Shown here: in pieces, positions 54,975 through 64,000 of the stretch
How the letters are laid out: every line of letters starts with the position of its first letter
How positions within the stretch are numbered: the stretch's first letter is position 1
Assembly (NCBI GenBank): GCA_022823665.1
Contig: JAJEHN010000009.1
Coordinates: forward strand, 1 to 64,000
DNA length: 64,000 bases
Direction of reading: 5' to 3'
Origin: Thermoanaerobaculia bacterium
Lineage (GTDB): Bacteria; Acidobacteriota; Thermoanaerobaculia; Multivoradales; Multivoraceae
The notes under the pieces: model-generated
Told to the model about the DNA's origin: nothing
The model's input: the letters and a program-made list of their open reading frames with translations, nothing else
Databases searched by the model: none
Made by a program: the position numbers and the translations under genes

Positions 54975-57900
54975 ATGGCACCGGACTTCGTCCACCTCCA
55001 CCTCCACTCCGAGTACTCGTTGCTCGATGGCGGCAACCGGATGGAGCCCCTGGTCGACCGCATCGCCGGCTTCGGCATGGATGCGGTGGCGCTGACCGAC
55101 CACGGCAACCTGTTTGGCGCCGTCGCCTTCTACGAGGCCTGCCGGAAGAAGGGCGTCAAGCCCATCCTGGGGATCGAGGCGTACGTGGCGCCCGACATCA
55201 GGACGGAAACGTCCGACCGCCGGTTCAAGGAAACCCAGGGCGTCGCCGACGGCGGTTTCCACCTGGTACTGCTGGCCCGCAACGAAGCGGGCTGGCGAAA
55301 CCTGGTCAAGCTCTCGTCCGACAGCTACATCGAGGGCTTCTACTACAAGCCCCGCATGGACAAGGGAACGCTCGAGCAGTGGAACGAGGGCCTGATCGCG
55401 ATCAACGGCCACCTCGGCTCCTCCCTCGCCTACCACTTGCGGAACATCAAGACCGGCGGCGAAGACCACTACGAGCAGGCGAAGCGAGAAGCCGAGTGGC
55501 ACCGGCAGACCTTCCCCGCCGACGAGAACGGCGAGCCCTGCTTCTACCTCGAGCTGCAGAGCCACGAGACGCCCGAGCAGGACGAGGTCAACGAGCAGAT
55601 CCTGCGCCTGGCGTCCGACCTCGACCTGCCGATCGTGTGCGACAACGACGCGCACTTCCTCACCGCCGACGACTGGAACAGCCACGACACGCTGATCTGC
55701 GTCTCGACCGGCAAGTCGAAGGACCAGGAGGACCGGCTCCACTATCCGAGGGAGCTCTACGTCAAGAGTCCCGAGCAGATGGCCGAGCTCTTCGACAGGC
55801 CCGGGACCGCCGAGGCCCTGCTCAACACCCGGCGCATCGCCGACCGCTGCAACGTCGAACTCGACTTCACCGCCAACCACGCGCCGCTCGTGCGCGTCGA
55901 GCGCCTGGAGCCTCCTCCACTGCCGGCGGAAACGGCGGAGCCGGAACCGGGCAGCGGGGCCTGGTTCGACCGCTTCTGCGCCGGCTACCGCGTGGAGCCA
56001 CTGGCCGAGCAGCCGGACGAGGAGGAACTGGCCGCGCTGCACGCCGACTGCGACCGGGCGCTGCGCGAACTCAGCGAGGCCGGCCTCGCCTGGCGCTACG
56101 GCGACCGGGTCGAGGACGCCCACCGCCGCCGTCTCGACCATGAACTCTCGGTCCTCGCCGGCAAGCGGATCAGCGCCTACTTCCTGATCGTCTGGGACTT
56201 CGTGAACGAAGCCAGGAAGCGCGACATCCCGGCCACCGCGCGCGGCTCGGGCGTCGGCACGATGGTCGGCTACACGCTCGGACTTTCGCACGCCTGCCCG
56301 GTGCGTTACGGCCTGCTGTTCGAGCGCTTCACCGACCCTGACCGCAGCGAGTACCCGGACATCGACATCGACCTCTGCCAGGACGGCCGGGCCGAGATCC
56401 TGGAGTACGTCCGGGAGAAGTACGGCTACGTAGCCCAGATCATCACCTTCGGCACAATGAAGGCGCGCGCCGCGATCCGCGACGTCGGACGGGTGCACGA
56501 GCTCCCGCTCGCCCAGGTCGACCGCATCTCGAAACTGATCGGCGCCGAACTCGGCGTGACGATCGAGCAGGCCCTGGGCCGCGAGAAGGAACTGAAGGAG
56601 CTGTACGAAAGCGACGAGCAGGTTCGCGAGGTCATCGACACGGCGCGGGAACTCGAGGGGATCACCCGGCACAGCGGCGTCCACGCCGCCGGGCTGGTCA
56701 TCGCGACCCAGCCCCTCGAGAACCTGGTGCCGCTGGCCACCAGCCGCACCCAGGGCTCGAAGGACGTGCTGGTGACCCAGTGGGACGGGCCGACGGTCGA
56801 GAAGATGGGCCTGCTCAAGATGGACTTCCTGGGGCTGACGACCCTCTCCATCATCGAGCGCTGCCGCCAGCTCGTGCGCGAAACCCTGCCGCCCGAGGCG
56901 ATCGCCGAAGCGGTTCCAACCTGCCCCGAGGGCCGGCATCCACTCGACCTCGACCACATCGACCTCGCCGACCCCACGGTCCTGGAGGTCTTCTCCAGCG
57001 CCGACACCGCCGGTACGTTCCAGTTCGAATCGGAGGGCATGCGCAACCTGCTGCTGCAGATGAAGCCCGACCGGCTCGAGGACCTGGTGGCCGCCAACGC
57101 CCTCTTCCGTCCCGGGCCGATGGCGTTGATCCCGAGCTACTGCGACCGCAAGCACGGCCGCGAGGAGACCCCGCAGGTCCACGAGATCGTCGACCGGCAC
57201 ACGGCCGACACCCACGGCATCATGGTCTACCAGGAACAGGTCATGCAGATCGTCCACGAGCTGGGCGACGTGCCGCTCCGCGAGGCGTACACGCTGATCA
57301 AGGCGATCAGCAAGAAGAGCCGGAAGACGATCAACGCCGCCCGCCAGCGCTTCGTCGCCGGCGCGCGCGACAAGGGGCTGGCGAAGCAGCAGGCGACCCG
57401 GCTGTTCGGGCTGATCGAGGAGTTCGCGGGCTACGGCTTCAACAAGTCCCACTCGGTCGGTTACACCCTGCTCGCGTACCAGACGGCGTACCTCAAGACC
57501 TGGTTCCCGGTCCAGTACATGGCGGCCGTCCTCACCTACGCCGCCGACAGCACGGACAAGCTGGTCCACTACGTTGACGAGTGCGCGCGCGTGAAGCTCC
57601 CCGGCGGCCGCCGCGGCATCGAGGTCGGAGCGCCTGACATCGACCGCTCCGGTGTCCGCTTCCATGTCGTGTTCGAGCCCGGCGAGGAGCAGACGAGCGG
57701 CAACGGACACATCCGCTTCGGCCTGTCGGCGGTCAAGGGCGTCGGCGAGAAGGCGGTGCGGGCGATCCTCGAGGCGCGCGAGGAGGGCGGCCCCTTCAGC
57801 AGCCTATGGGACTTCTGCCGCCGCGTGCCGCTCCAGACCGTCAACCGCTCGACGATCGAGGCGCTGATCAAGTCGGGCGCCTTCGACGGCATCCACGGCA

Positions 57901-58781
57901 AGGACCAGCGGGCGGCGATGGTCGATGCGCTGGGCGCCGCGGTCAAGGCCGGGCAGCGAGCGGCGGCCGACCGCGAGAGCGGCCAGGCCAGCCTGCTGTT
58001 CGGGGGCGGTTCGGAGGACTCGCCCGAGGCCGACGACGACGCCGGCCAGGAACTGCCGGCGGCACCGCCATGGAGCGCCGGCGAACTGCTGGCGCATGAG
58101 AAGGAGGCGCTCGGGTTCTTCGCCTCCAGCCATCCCCTCGACGACCACCGCGAGCTGCTCGAACGCTTCGGCAACGTGAACGTCGAGCGATTGAAGGCCT
58201 TGCCGGCCGACACGGAGGTCGTCCTGGGGGCCCTGCTCGGCTCGCTCCGCACTACCCGAACCCGGAAGGGACGTAATCCCGGCCAGAAGATGGCGATGAT
58301 CCAGCTCGAGGACAAGAGCGCGCGCGTGGAGGGCGTGCTGTTCGCCGACGCCTACGCCGAGTACGAGGAACGACTGGAGCGCGGCGCGGTGCTGTTTTTT
58401 GCCGGGCGCGTCGACCGGCGGCGCGAAGAACCGAACCTGGTAGTCAGCAAGGTCGTGTCGGTCGAAGAGGCGCCGGTGAAACTCGCCCGCCGCCTGCGCA
58501 TCCACCTCGACCTCCGGGGCGAGGCCGGAACCCCGGACGAGCCCCTGAACGACGAGCTGGAACAACTGCGCGACCTGCTAGACAGGCGCCGCAGCCGGGG
58601 CAGGAACGGCGGCGTCGAGGTCGAATTCGAGCTGGAACTCCCGGACCGCACGGTTCTCGCCGGCGCGAACGGCAGCCGTGCGCCCGTCGACGATGCGGTG
58701 GCCTCCGAGATCGACGATCTGCTCGGTGAGCGCGGCCATTGCCGCTACATCGGCGCACCGCCGCCGGCTTTCCGGCCCTGA
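54975..58781 (+). CDS. dnaE: DNA polymerase III alpha subunit
   Basis: 1268 residues, the replicative polymerase subunit. PHP domain starts VHLHLHSEYSLLDGGNRMEP at residue 6 with DHGNLFGAV; polymerase active-site Asp residues are D464 and D466 in YPDIDIDLCQDGRAE and D617 in KMDFLGLTTL. Further blocks are ARGSGVGTMVGYTLGLSHACP, GTFQFESEGMRNLL, FRPGPMALIP, YQEQVMQIVHELG, NKSHSVGYTLLAYQTAYLK, and near the C-terminus an OB-fold with IQLEDKSARVEGVLF. It is slightly longer than E. coli DnaE (1160). The ATG at 54975 aligns with family N-termini; an in-frame upstream ATG (54900) adds unconserved residues. It diverges from comEC across 157 bp. Confidence 0.95.
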   Translation: MAPDFVHLHLHSEYSLLDGGNRMEPLVDRIAGFGMDAVALTDHGNLFGAVAFYEACRKKGVKPILGIEAYVAPDIRTETSDRRFKETQGVADGGFHLVLLARNEAGWRNLVKLSSDSYIEGFYYKPRMDKGTLEQWNEGLIAINGHLGSSLAYHLRNIKTGGEDHYEQAKREAEWHRQTFPADENGEPCFYLELQSHETPEQDEVNEQILRLASDLDLPIVCDNDAHFLTADDWNSHDTLICVSTGKSKDQEDRLHYPRELYVKSPEQMAELFDRPGTAEALLNTRRIADRCNVELDFTANHAPLVRVERLEPPPLPAETAEPEPGSGAWFDRFCAGYRVEPLAEQPDEEELAALHADCDRALRELSEAGLAWRYGDRVEDAHRRRLDHELSVLAGKRISAYFLIVWDFVNEARKRDIPATARGSGVGTMVGYTLGLSHACPVRYGLLFERFTDPDRSEYPDIDIDLCQDGRAEILEYVREKYGYVAQIITFGTMKARAAIRDVGRVHELPLAQVDRISKLIGAELGVTIEQALGREKELKELYESDEQVREVIDTARELEGITRHSGVHAAGLVIATQPLENLVPLATSRTQGSKDVLVTQWDGPTVEKMGLLKMDFLGLTTLSIIERCRQLVRETLPPEAIAEAVPTCPEGRHPLDLDHIDLADPTVLEVFSSADTAGTFQFESEGMRNLLLQMKPDRLEDLVAANALFRPGPMALIPSYCDRKHGREETPQVHEIVDRHTADTHGIMVYQEQVMQIVHELGDVPLREAYTLIKAISKKSRKTINAARQRFVAGARDKGLAKQQATRLFGLIEEFAGYGFNKSHSVGYTLLAYQTAYLKTWFPVQYMAAVLTYAADSTDKLVHYVDECARVKLPGGRRGIEVGAPDIDRSGVRFHVVFEPGEEQTSGNGHIRFGLSAVKGVGEKAVRAILEAREEGGPFSSLWDFCRRVPLQTVNRSTIEALIKSGAFDGIHGKDQRAAMVDALGAAVKAGQRAAADRESGQASLLFGGGSEDSPEADDDAGQELPAAPPWSAGELLAHEKEALGFFASSHPLDDHRELLERFGNVNVERLKALPADTEVVLGALLGSLRTTRTRKGRNPGQKMAMIQLEDKSARVEGVLFADAYAEYEERLERGAVLFFAGRVDRRREEPNLVVSKVVSVEEAPVKLARRLRIHLDLRGEAGTPDEPLNDELEQLRDLLDRRRSRGRNGGVEVEFELELPDRTVLAGANGSRAPVDDAVASEIDDLLGERGHCRYIGAPPPAFRP

Positions 58782-58792
58782 ACCAACCTGAG

Positions 58793-60208
58793 ATGACCCG
58801 CGAGCGGCGAAACATCGCCCTGGTGCTGACCGTGGTCCTGGCGGTCGGGCTGTTCGGGCACTGCCGGGGCAGCGGTTACCGGAACTTCTTCCGCCACGAT
58901 CCCCGGCAGGCCCACGACTACGCTCTCGACCAGCGCGACGGCACGACCTGGGAGGTCCGCCTCGGTCGGGACGGCTTCGACTGGCCGGCCGAGGCACCGA
59001 GCCGGGACGTCACAGCCCTGCTCGAGTTCCGGGCCAGGACCAGACCCCTGCTGCCGTCGCTATCCCCCAGCATCGAGTTCCGCGCGGACGGCCGGAGCTT
59101 CACCCAGTCCTTCGCGCCGCGCTCGACCGGCCGCCGCTACCTGAATGTCTCGCCCGCGGCGGGCGCCGACCGAATCGAGATGGTCGGCCGGCAGATCGGC
59201 TGGCAGCTCGGACCGACCCGCCTGGTCGTGTTCGAGAACCCGCCCATCGACGAGGCGACCCGCGTTCTCGTCGTCGCCCCCCACCCCGACGACGCCGAGA
59301 TCGCCGCCTTCGGCCTCTATGCGACGACCCGTGCCGACGTCGTCACCGTCACGGCCGGCGACTACGGCGGCAAGAACTACGGCGGCCTGTTCCCGGACAC
59401 GGGCGAGCACTACCGGATCAAGGGCTGGATTCGCACCTGGGACAGCCTCACGGTGCCGTTCCTCGGCGACGTTCCATTCAACCGGGCGCGCAACCTGGGC
59501 TACTTCGACGGCACCCTCCGCCGCCTGTACGAGCAGCGGCCCGAAGTCGTCGGTTCGATTCTGGCCGACCTCGACGATCCGGGCCTCTTCCGCCGGCTGA
59601 ACACCGAACCGCAACTCGCCACGCGGCCGTTCACGTCGAGCTGGCCCGAACTCGTTGCCGACCTGCGCCGTGAGGTCGACTGGACGGGCGCCGACCTGAT
59701 CGCGACGGCGAACCCGCTGCTCGACAGCCACGCCGACCACCAGTACGCAACGGTCGCCCTGATCGAGGCGCTCGAGCAGAACGGCTGGGACGGCCGCCTG
59801 CTGTTCTACACGAACCACGCAACCCGTGCCGAGCCCTATCCGCTGGGGCCGAACACGGCGCTCGAGTCGCTGCCGCCGTGGTTCGGCGACCCGATGCCCT
59901 TCGGCTCCGTCCTGTCTTATCCCGTCGACGAGACGACCCGCCGGCTGAACTACCTGGCGCTCGAGGCGATGCACGATCTCCGGCCGTTCGAGCACAGGGT
60001 CGTCACACCCTTCTCCGAGCGCGTCCGCGACCTGGCGGCCGAAGGGTTCTGGCGCGCGCTCGGCCGCCACGACAAGCTGCCCGGCTACCTCTACGACTAC
60101 CTCCGCCGCGGGCCCCGGCCGAACGAGATCTACCTGGTGCTCGACCTGGACCAGGCCGTCCGGCTGAAAGAGCGCTTCCTCGAGATGGAAGCGCTCCGCC
60201 AGCGCTAG
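58793..60208 (+). CDS. PIG-L/LmbE-family deacetylase with N-terminal extension
   Basis: 471 residues. A hydrophobic N-terminus (IALVLTVVLAVGLFGHCRG) suggests export or a membrane anchor, and C at the LFGHC turn could be a lipobox. Residues about 30-150 are a beta domain of unknown type. The PIG-L deacetylase core starts with VVAPHPDDAEIAAFG (HPDD, zinc ligands) and includes DYGGKNYGGLFPD-type loop and the later ligand region in LLDSHADHQYATVALIEAL (H near 320). LmbE/PIG-L enzymes remove N-acetyl groups from GlcNAc-type sugars; the substrate here is unknown. ATG at 58793 is 11 bp after the dnaE stop, so co-transcription with dnaE is plausible. Its stop shares CTAG with the convergent cytochrome gene. 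Confidence 0.85.
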   Translation: MTRERRNIALVLTVVLAVGLFGHCRGSGYRNFFRHDPRQAHDYALDQRDGTTWEVRLGRDGFDWPAEAPSRDVTALLEFRARTRPLLPSLSPSIEFRADGRSFTQSFAPRSTGRRYLNVSPAAGADRIEMVGRQIGWQLGPTRLVVFENPPIDEATRVLVVAPHPDDAEIAAFGLYATTRADVVTVTAGDYGGKNYGGLFPDTGEHYRIKGWIRTWDSLTVPFLGDVPFNRARNLGYFDGTLRRLYEQRPEVVGSILADLDDPGLFRRLNTEPQLATRPFTSSWPELVADLRREVDWTGADLIATANPLLDSHADHQYATVALIEALEQNGWDGRLLFYTNHATRAEPYPLGPNTALESLPPWFGDPMPFGSVLSYPVDETTRRLNYLALEAMHDLRPFEHRVVTPFSERVRDLAAEGFWRALGRHDKLPGYLYDYLRRGPRPNEIYLVLDLDQAVRLKERFLEMEALRQR

Positions 60209-63200
60209 GGGTCGCCAAGGAACGCGAGCAGGTCCGCCATGTCGGCGGGTTCGAGCCCCGCCTCGAGCTCCTCCGGCATCATGGACAGGCCGTCGCTGCG
60301 AAGCTCCCGGACGCGTTCGGCCGGCACTTCGATCAGGAGGTCCTCGGCCGCCCGCAGAGAGACTCCGCCGCCGGCGTTCTCCGCCAGCAAACCCGTATGG
60401 ACCTCGCCGTCCACCGTCTCGACGACGTAGCTCACGTAGGAGGCGTCGACCGCCGCGTTCGGGTCCAGGATGTCGTGCAGAAGAGTCTCCGCGCTCTTGC
60501 GGCCGATGCCGGACAGGTCCGGTCCCGGCCCGCTGCCCGAGCCGCCGCTCCGGTGGCATCGGGCGCAGAGTTCGATGAACAGGCCCTCTCCCCGTTCCGG
60601 GTCGCCGTCGACCGCGAGCGCCGGCCGCATCGCCTCGATCGCGTCGGCCCTGGTGACGACGCCGGCGTCGTCGAACAGCGCCCTCGCCCGCCGGCGGATC
60701 TCCGGCTCGGGCGAACGCAGCAGGAAGCGGCGCCGCTCCAGGTCGAAGTTCATCTCCCCGACCCGGATGCGGCCGCTTTCGAGCGCGTCGAGAAGGGCCG
60801 CGTGCCGGCCCCGGCCTCGAATCAGATAGCTGCCCGCGTCACGCCTGGCGTCCGGTCCCAGGTAGGGCCAGCGTTCGATCACGTAGGCCGTGACCGCCGC
60901 CCCGTCCGCCGACGCCAGCTCCGCCATGGCCGCTCGCTGCACCGGCCGGGGCTGCTCCGCCCCGAGCAGGGCCCCCATTCGTTCCAGCCAGGTTCCCCGG
61001 AACGAACCCGACGCCGCGGCGGCCTCCGGACACGAGAAATCGAAGTCTTCCGATTCGCCAGGCCAGTGCCGGCGAAGGCCGAAGAGGGCGACCGCCTGAA
61101 GCCGCTCCTCGACGGGCCGGCTTCGGTCGGCCGACCGGACGCCGGCGCAGTCGAGACGGACGACCTCCTCCTCCGTCGGCCGAGCACCCACGGCGGAACT
61201 CAGCCGCCAGGCGGCGGACGCCAGGGCATCGTCGTCCGACTGTCGCAGGCGACGCAGGGGCCCCGAGAGCGCCGAACCGTCAACTCCCCGGTCTCCGGCG
61301 CCGGCGACAGCCACGGTCAAACCCACGAGCAGGCCGCGGCCCGCAGCCGAAGCGCCGGCCCCGAACTCCGACAGAACCCTCAGCACCTGATCGCCGGTGA
61401 CGACCTCGGCCACACGTTCCCCGGGGACCAGCGCGGCGACCCGCTCGACTGCTTCGCCGCCGGTATCGCCGGCCTGAAGCAGCCAACCCAGAGACGTCAC
61501 GGGATCCTCCGCGAGGACCGAGACCGCGGCGAGCCGTAGCCACGGCACGTCCGGCGGCGCCGCTGCCTGCGCGTCGCGTCCGAACCGGGCCACCTCCTCG
61601 ACCACCCCCCGGATCGCCTCGCCCTGGAAGCCGCCGCCGCCCACGGCCTCCGATCCAACGACGAGTCCGGCGGTCAGCATCGCCTGCAGCCGCACGCCCG
61701 GATCGGGATCGTCGATCAAGGCCACCAACTCGCCCGCGAGCGTCATCCAGCCGCCCCGTGACAAGGGGTCGGGCGGACTCGCGAAGCGGCTCGGGTTCGA
61801 CGCTGCGCGAGGCTCAGGATCGAGCGGAGCGGCGACTCCCGCGGTCGAGAGCACCTCCTCGAACGCCAGAATCGCGTTGCGCCGAAGCTCCGGGTCCGGG
61901 TCGGCGAAGGCCGCACCGAGGGACACCCCGTCGAGCGCGCCGACTCCGCTGAGGGTCCAGAGGGCGTGGAGTTTCCCGGGCGGCAGCGCATGCTCCAGCC
62001 GGTCGCGGAGTTCGCGGACCACCGACTCCGGCGGGTCCTCCGCGAACTCCTCGACGAGGAGGCGCTGCGCGGTCAGCCGCCGCCACTGGTTCGGGTGAGC
62101 CAGCGCCCCGAGCAGGTCCTCCGGCCTCGATCGATCGAAGCCGCCGAAGTCCCTGTGCTCCGACGGCAGTCCACCGGCGGGCACGACCCGGTAGATGCGG
62201 CCCCGGTCGTCGCCTTCGTAGAGGTCGAGCTCCGCCTCCATCGGATCCGGTATCCACTCGGGGTGCTCGACGACCCCGCGGTGCATGTCCAGGACGTAGA
62301 GCGCGCCGTCCGGCCCGACCGTCAGGTTGACCGGCCGGAACAGCGGATCGGTCGAGGCCAGGAACTCGACTCCTGGTCGTCCGCGCCACGCTTCCGCCGC
62401 GGCGCCCGCCGTGTCGACAACGGCGCGATGGACCACGTTCGCGGACGGATCGGCCACGAACACGCTGATTCCCCGGTCATCCAATCCGGCGCCGTCGAAG
62501 GCGCCGCCGGTGTAGGCCGTGACCGCGCACGCGGCCGAGAAGCGGCTCGACTGCTCGGGGTGATTCGGCCGGGTCTGCCGCGCGCCGATTGGAAACAGCT
62601 CGGCCGGTCCGCCGTCCTCGGGCGCGGCCAGCCGAAGCCGACCGTTCCGCCAGGCCGCCGGCAGCCCGGTCAGGTAACGGCGCGGGATGACGACCTGGCT
62701 CAGGTGGTCCAGGTTGTGGGTGCCGAAGACGCGACCCCAGGGACCGAAGGTCATGCCGAAACCGCCGGCGCCACGGCCCGTGCGCTCGAAGCGCCGCCTC
62801 CCGAGGTCGACCCGGAAGTCGTCCTGGCCGATGTCCTCGACCTCGTCCGGAGCGCCCGGCCAGAACACGCGCGCCCCGTTGCCGCCGTTGACGCCGTGGA
62901 TCCAGTTGTCCAGGCCGTAGCGGAGCGCGTTGACGTTGTGCTGGGGGTTGCCCTCGGCAAAGCCGCTCAGGAGCACGTCGCGCCGGTCCGCCCGGCCGTC
63001 GCCGTCCGCGTCCTCGAGGTAGACGAGGTGCGGAGGCGCCGCCACCAGCAGCCCGCGCCGCCACGGCAGGATCGAGTCCGCCATGCCGAGATCGTCCGCG
63101 AACAGGCGGCGCGCGTCCCACCTTCCGTCGCCGTCGGGGTCGAGTAGCTCGACGATCCGGGCCGGCCGCTCCATGTCGGGGTAGCCCGGCAGTTCGAGAA

Positions 63201-63444
63201 CGAAGGCGCGGCCCCGCTCGTCGAAGGCGAGGTCGATCGGGTCGACGGTTACCGGCTCGGCGGCCGCGAGTTCGAGCGCGAACGCCGGGTGGAGCTCGAA
63301 GCCCGGCGGCACGCCGTCGAGCGGCACGCCGTCGAGCGTCGGCCCGGCACAACCCGCGACCATCAGCGCGGCAACCGCCAACGCCAGGCCGGCCGACCGG
63401 CCCCCCGGAACGCTACTCGCCGCCGCCGGCCGGGGCGGCCGCAT
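60205..63444 (-). CDS. PVC-type haem-binding-domain lipoprotein cytochrome with beta-propeller and HEAT repeats
   Basis: 1079 residues. The N-terminus has a lipoprotein signal (GLALAVAALMVAGCAG, lipobox VAGC with C32). Residues about 50-400 form the membrane-bound-dehydrogenase-like beta-propeller (DPIDLAFDERGRAFVLELPGYPD, LLDPDGDGRWDARRLFADDLGMADSI, YGLDNWIHGVNGGNG, VLDMHRGVVEHPEW). A HEAT-like helical region follows (about 430-900). The C-terminus is a class-I cytochrome c with CARCH near 959 and a candidate axial Met in LSMMPEELE. Such proteins are typical of Planctomycetota and Acidobacteriota and may oxidise sugars; the substrate is unproven. The ATG at 63444 overlaps the end of the preceding gene by 32 bp. 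Confidence 0.8.
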   Translation of the reverse strand: MRPPRPAAASSVPGGRSAGLALAVAALMVAGCAGPTLDGVPLDGVPPGFELHPAFALELAAAEPVTVDPIDLAFDERGRAFVLELPGYPDMERPARIVELLDPDGDGRWDARRLFADDLGMADSILPWRRGLLVAAPPHLVYLEDADGDGRADRRDVLLSGFAEGNPQHNVNALRYGLDNWIHGVNGGNGARVFWPGAPDEVEDIGQDDFRVDLGRRRFERTGRGAGGFGMTFGPWGRVFGTHNLDHLSQVVIPRRYLTGLPAAWRNGRLRLAAPEDGGPAELFPIGARQTRPNHPEQSSRFSAACAVTAYTGGAFDGAGLDDRGISVFVADPSANVVHRAVVDTAGAAAEAWRGRPGVEFLASTDPLFRPVNLTVGPDGALYVLDMHRGVVEHPEWIPDPMEAELDLYEGDDRGRIYRVVPAGGLPSEHRDFGGFDRSRPEDLLGALAHPNQWRRLTAQRLLVEEFAEDPPESVVRELRDRLEHALPPGKLHALWTLSGVGALDGVSLGAAFADPDPELRRNAILAFEEVLSTAGVAAPLDPEPRAASNPSRFASPPDPLSRGGWMTLAGELVALIDDPDPGVRLQAMLTAGLVVGSEAVGGGGFQGEAIRGVVEEVARFGRDAQAAAPPDVPWLRLAAVSVLAEDPVTSLGWLLQAGDTGGEAVERVAALVPGERVAEVVTGDQVLRVLSEFGAGASAAGRGLLVGLTVAVAGAGDRGVDGSALSGPLRRLRQSDDDALASAAWRLSSAVGARPTEEEVVRLDCAGVRSADRSRPVEERLQAVALFGLRRHWPGESEDFDFSCPEAAAASGSFRGTWLERMGALLGAEQPRPVQRAAMAELASADGAAVTAYVIERWPYLGPDARRDAGSYLIRGRGRHAALLDALESGRIRVGEMNFDLERRRFLLRSPEPEIRRRARALFDDAGVVTRADAIEAMRPALAVDGDPERGEGLFIELCARCHRSGGSGSGPGPDLSGIGRKSAETLLHDILDPNAAVDASYVSYVVETVDGEVHTGLLAENAGGGVSLRAAEDLLIEVPAERVRELRSDGLSMMPEELEAGLEPADMADLLAFLGDP

Positions 63445-64000
63445 CGGCCTCGAGCAACCGGGCGCCGCGCATGATGTTGCCGAGCGCGTAGTTCCCTTCA
63501 TGGCAGGCATACTCGTAGACCAGACCGTCGGCGGAAGGCCACGGGAACTCGCCGCTCCAGGCCGTCTCCCAGGTCGTCGGATCCTCGACGGTGAAGCTGT
63601 AGTTCAGCGTGTGTTCGTCGATGCGGCTGAAGCGCTCGGTGACCTTCAGTTCTTCGCCGGCGCCATAGGTGTACATGCCGGGCTTGCCGCCGAAGTTCCT
63701 CGTCTCGACGACGAGCGTATCGCCGTCCCAATGACCGACCGAATCACCCATGTAGGCCGTCATCCCGGCCGGCAGGTGCGCGCCGCCGATCCGGATGATC
63801 CGGGCATCGTGGATCATCTCGGCGAGGATCATCACGTAGTCCTCGGTCTGCACCACCCGCTTCAGGTTGTTGTAGGCGGTCGGCAGCATCGGCGGCCCGG
63901 AGGTCGAACCGAATCCGAGGATGCAGCGCTCGCCGAGCGGGCGCTGCTCCATGTCGTCGTACGGTCCCGGGCCGTCGTTCTCCAGCCACCAGGCCGTGCC
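63413..64000 (-). CDS. Conserved protein of unknown function, N-terminus beyond the window
   Basis: 195 residues are visible and the frame stays open to the right edge, so the start lies outside. No named domain is recognised. Conserved-looking blocks are RPLGERCILGFGSTSGPPML, DYVMILAEMIHDARIIRIGG, MGDSVGHWDGDTLVVETRNF and YACHEGNYALGNIMRGAR. This pattern is that of a large family of predicted exported proteins frequent in Acidobacteriota whose function is not known. It ends 32 bp inside the start region of the cytochrome gene, so the two are probably co-transcribed. Confidence 0.6.
   Translation of the reverse strand, partial: GTAWWLENDGPGPYDDMEQRPLGERCILGFGSTSGPPMLPTAYNNLKRVVQTEDYVMILAEMIHDARIIRIGGAHLPAGMTAYMGDSVGHWDGDTLVVETRNFGGKPGMYTYGAGEELKVTERFSRIDEHTLNYSFTVEDPTTWETAWSGEFPWPSADGLVYEYACHEGNYALGNIMRGARLLEADAAAPAGGGE

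Noticed and set aside
54903..57710. A 935-codon minus-strand frame opposite dnaE
   Set aside because: dnaE has all active-site motifs in the plus frame. The antisense product is a Val/Leu/Asp/Arg-rich reflection.

Overview
The window is about 64 kb of very GC-rich, densely coding bacterial DNA. No rRNA, tRNA, integrase, transposase or CRISPR array was recognised, and no gap between genes exceeds about 300 bp. Several features fit a heterotrophic member of the Acidobacteriota or a nearby phylum: the MoxR/DUF58/VWA/DUF4159 gene string, an 11-Asp-box sortilin-like protein, a DUF5916 protein, a PVC-type haem-binding-domain cytochrome, and a short four-cysteine C-terminal domain on the cadherin-like protein. 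The phylum is inferred from family content only; there is no marker RNA here.

Left part (1-31,700). The window opens inside a giant secreted cadherin-like/FN3 protein built from exact 600-bp DNA repeats. It is followed by a two-domain RNase HI (minus strand), a secreted Asp-box protein and a DUF5916 outer-membrane-type protein, then gamma-glutamyltransferase, a FemAB/GNAT-like protein and the ClpS-ClpA pair. A minus-strand operon (acyl-CoA carboxyltransferase, DUF1080 hydrolase, LLM flavin oxidoreductase) faces an alkyl-DHAP-synthase-like flavoprotein. Next come glutathione genes: chaC and gshB diverge from each other, and a glutathione-reductase-type gene follows. A DUF368 (PopT-type) lipid carrier transporter, an amidohydrolase, an enoyl-CoA hydratase, an MBL hydrolase and two translationally coupled acyl-CoA dehydrogenases complete this part.

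Middle (31,700-33,000). A small accessory patch carries a tiny membrane protein and a two-gene module: a 111-residue protein of unknown function, overlapped by a HEPN-like gene that appears to start at CTG.

Right-centre (33,000-54,800). About 22 kb is transcribed leftwards with tight spacing, often with 4-bp GTGA stop/start overlaps: comEC, miaA, a TPR protein, an isochorismatase-family hydrolase, a small secreted protein, DUF4159 (copy 2), a VWA/GATase-like membrane protein, a caspase-fold protein that lacks the catalytic Cys, a TPR-metallopeptidase, DUF4159 (copy 1), MoxR, DUF58, a BatA-like VWA protein and a large coiled-coil membrane protein. This looks like a MoxR-driven envelope complex with several unstudied parts.

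Right end (54,900-64,000). dnaE diverges from comEC and is followed by a PIG-L deacetylase. A large PVC-type lipoprotein cytochrome and a partial secreted protein of unknown function lie on the opposite strand.

Regulation seen directly: several genes have a TAnnnT -10-like box only 6-9 nt before the start codon. This suggests leaderless transcripts and helped settle the starts of five genes.
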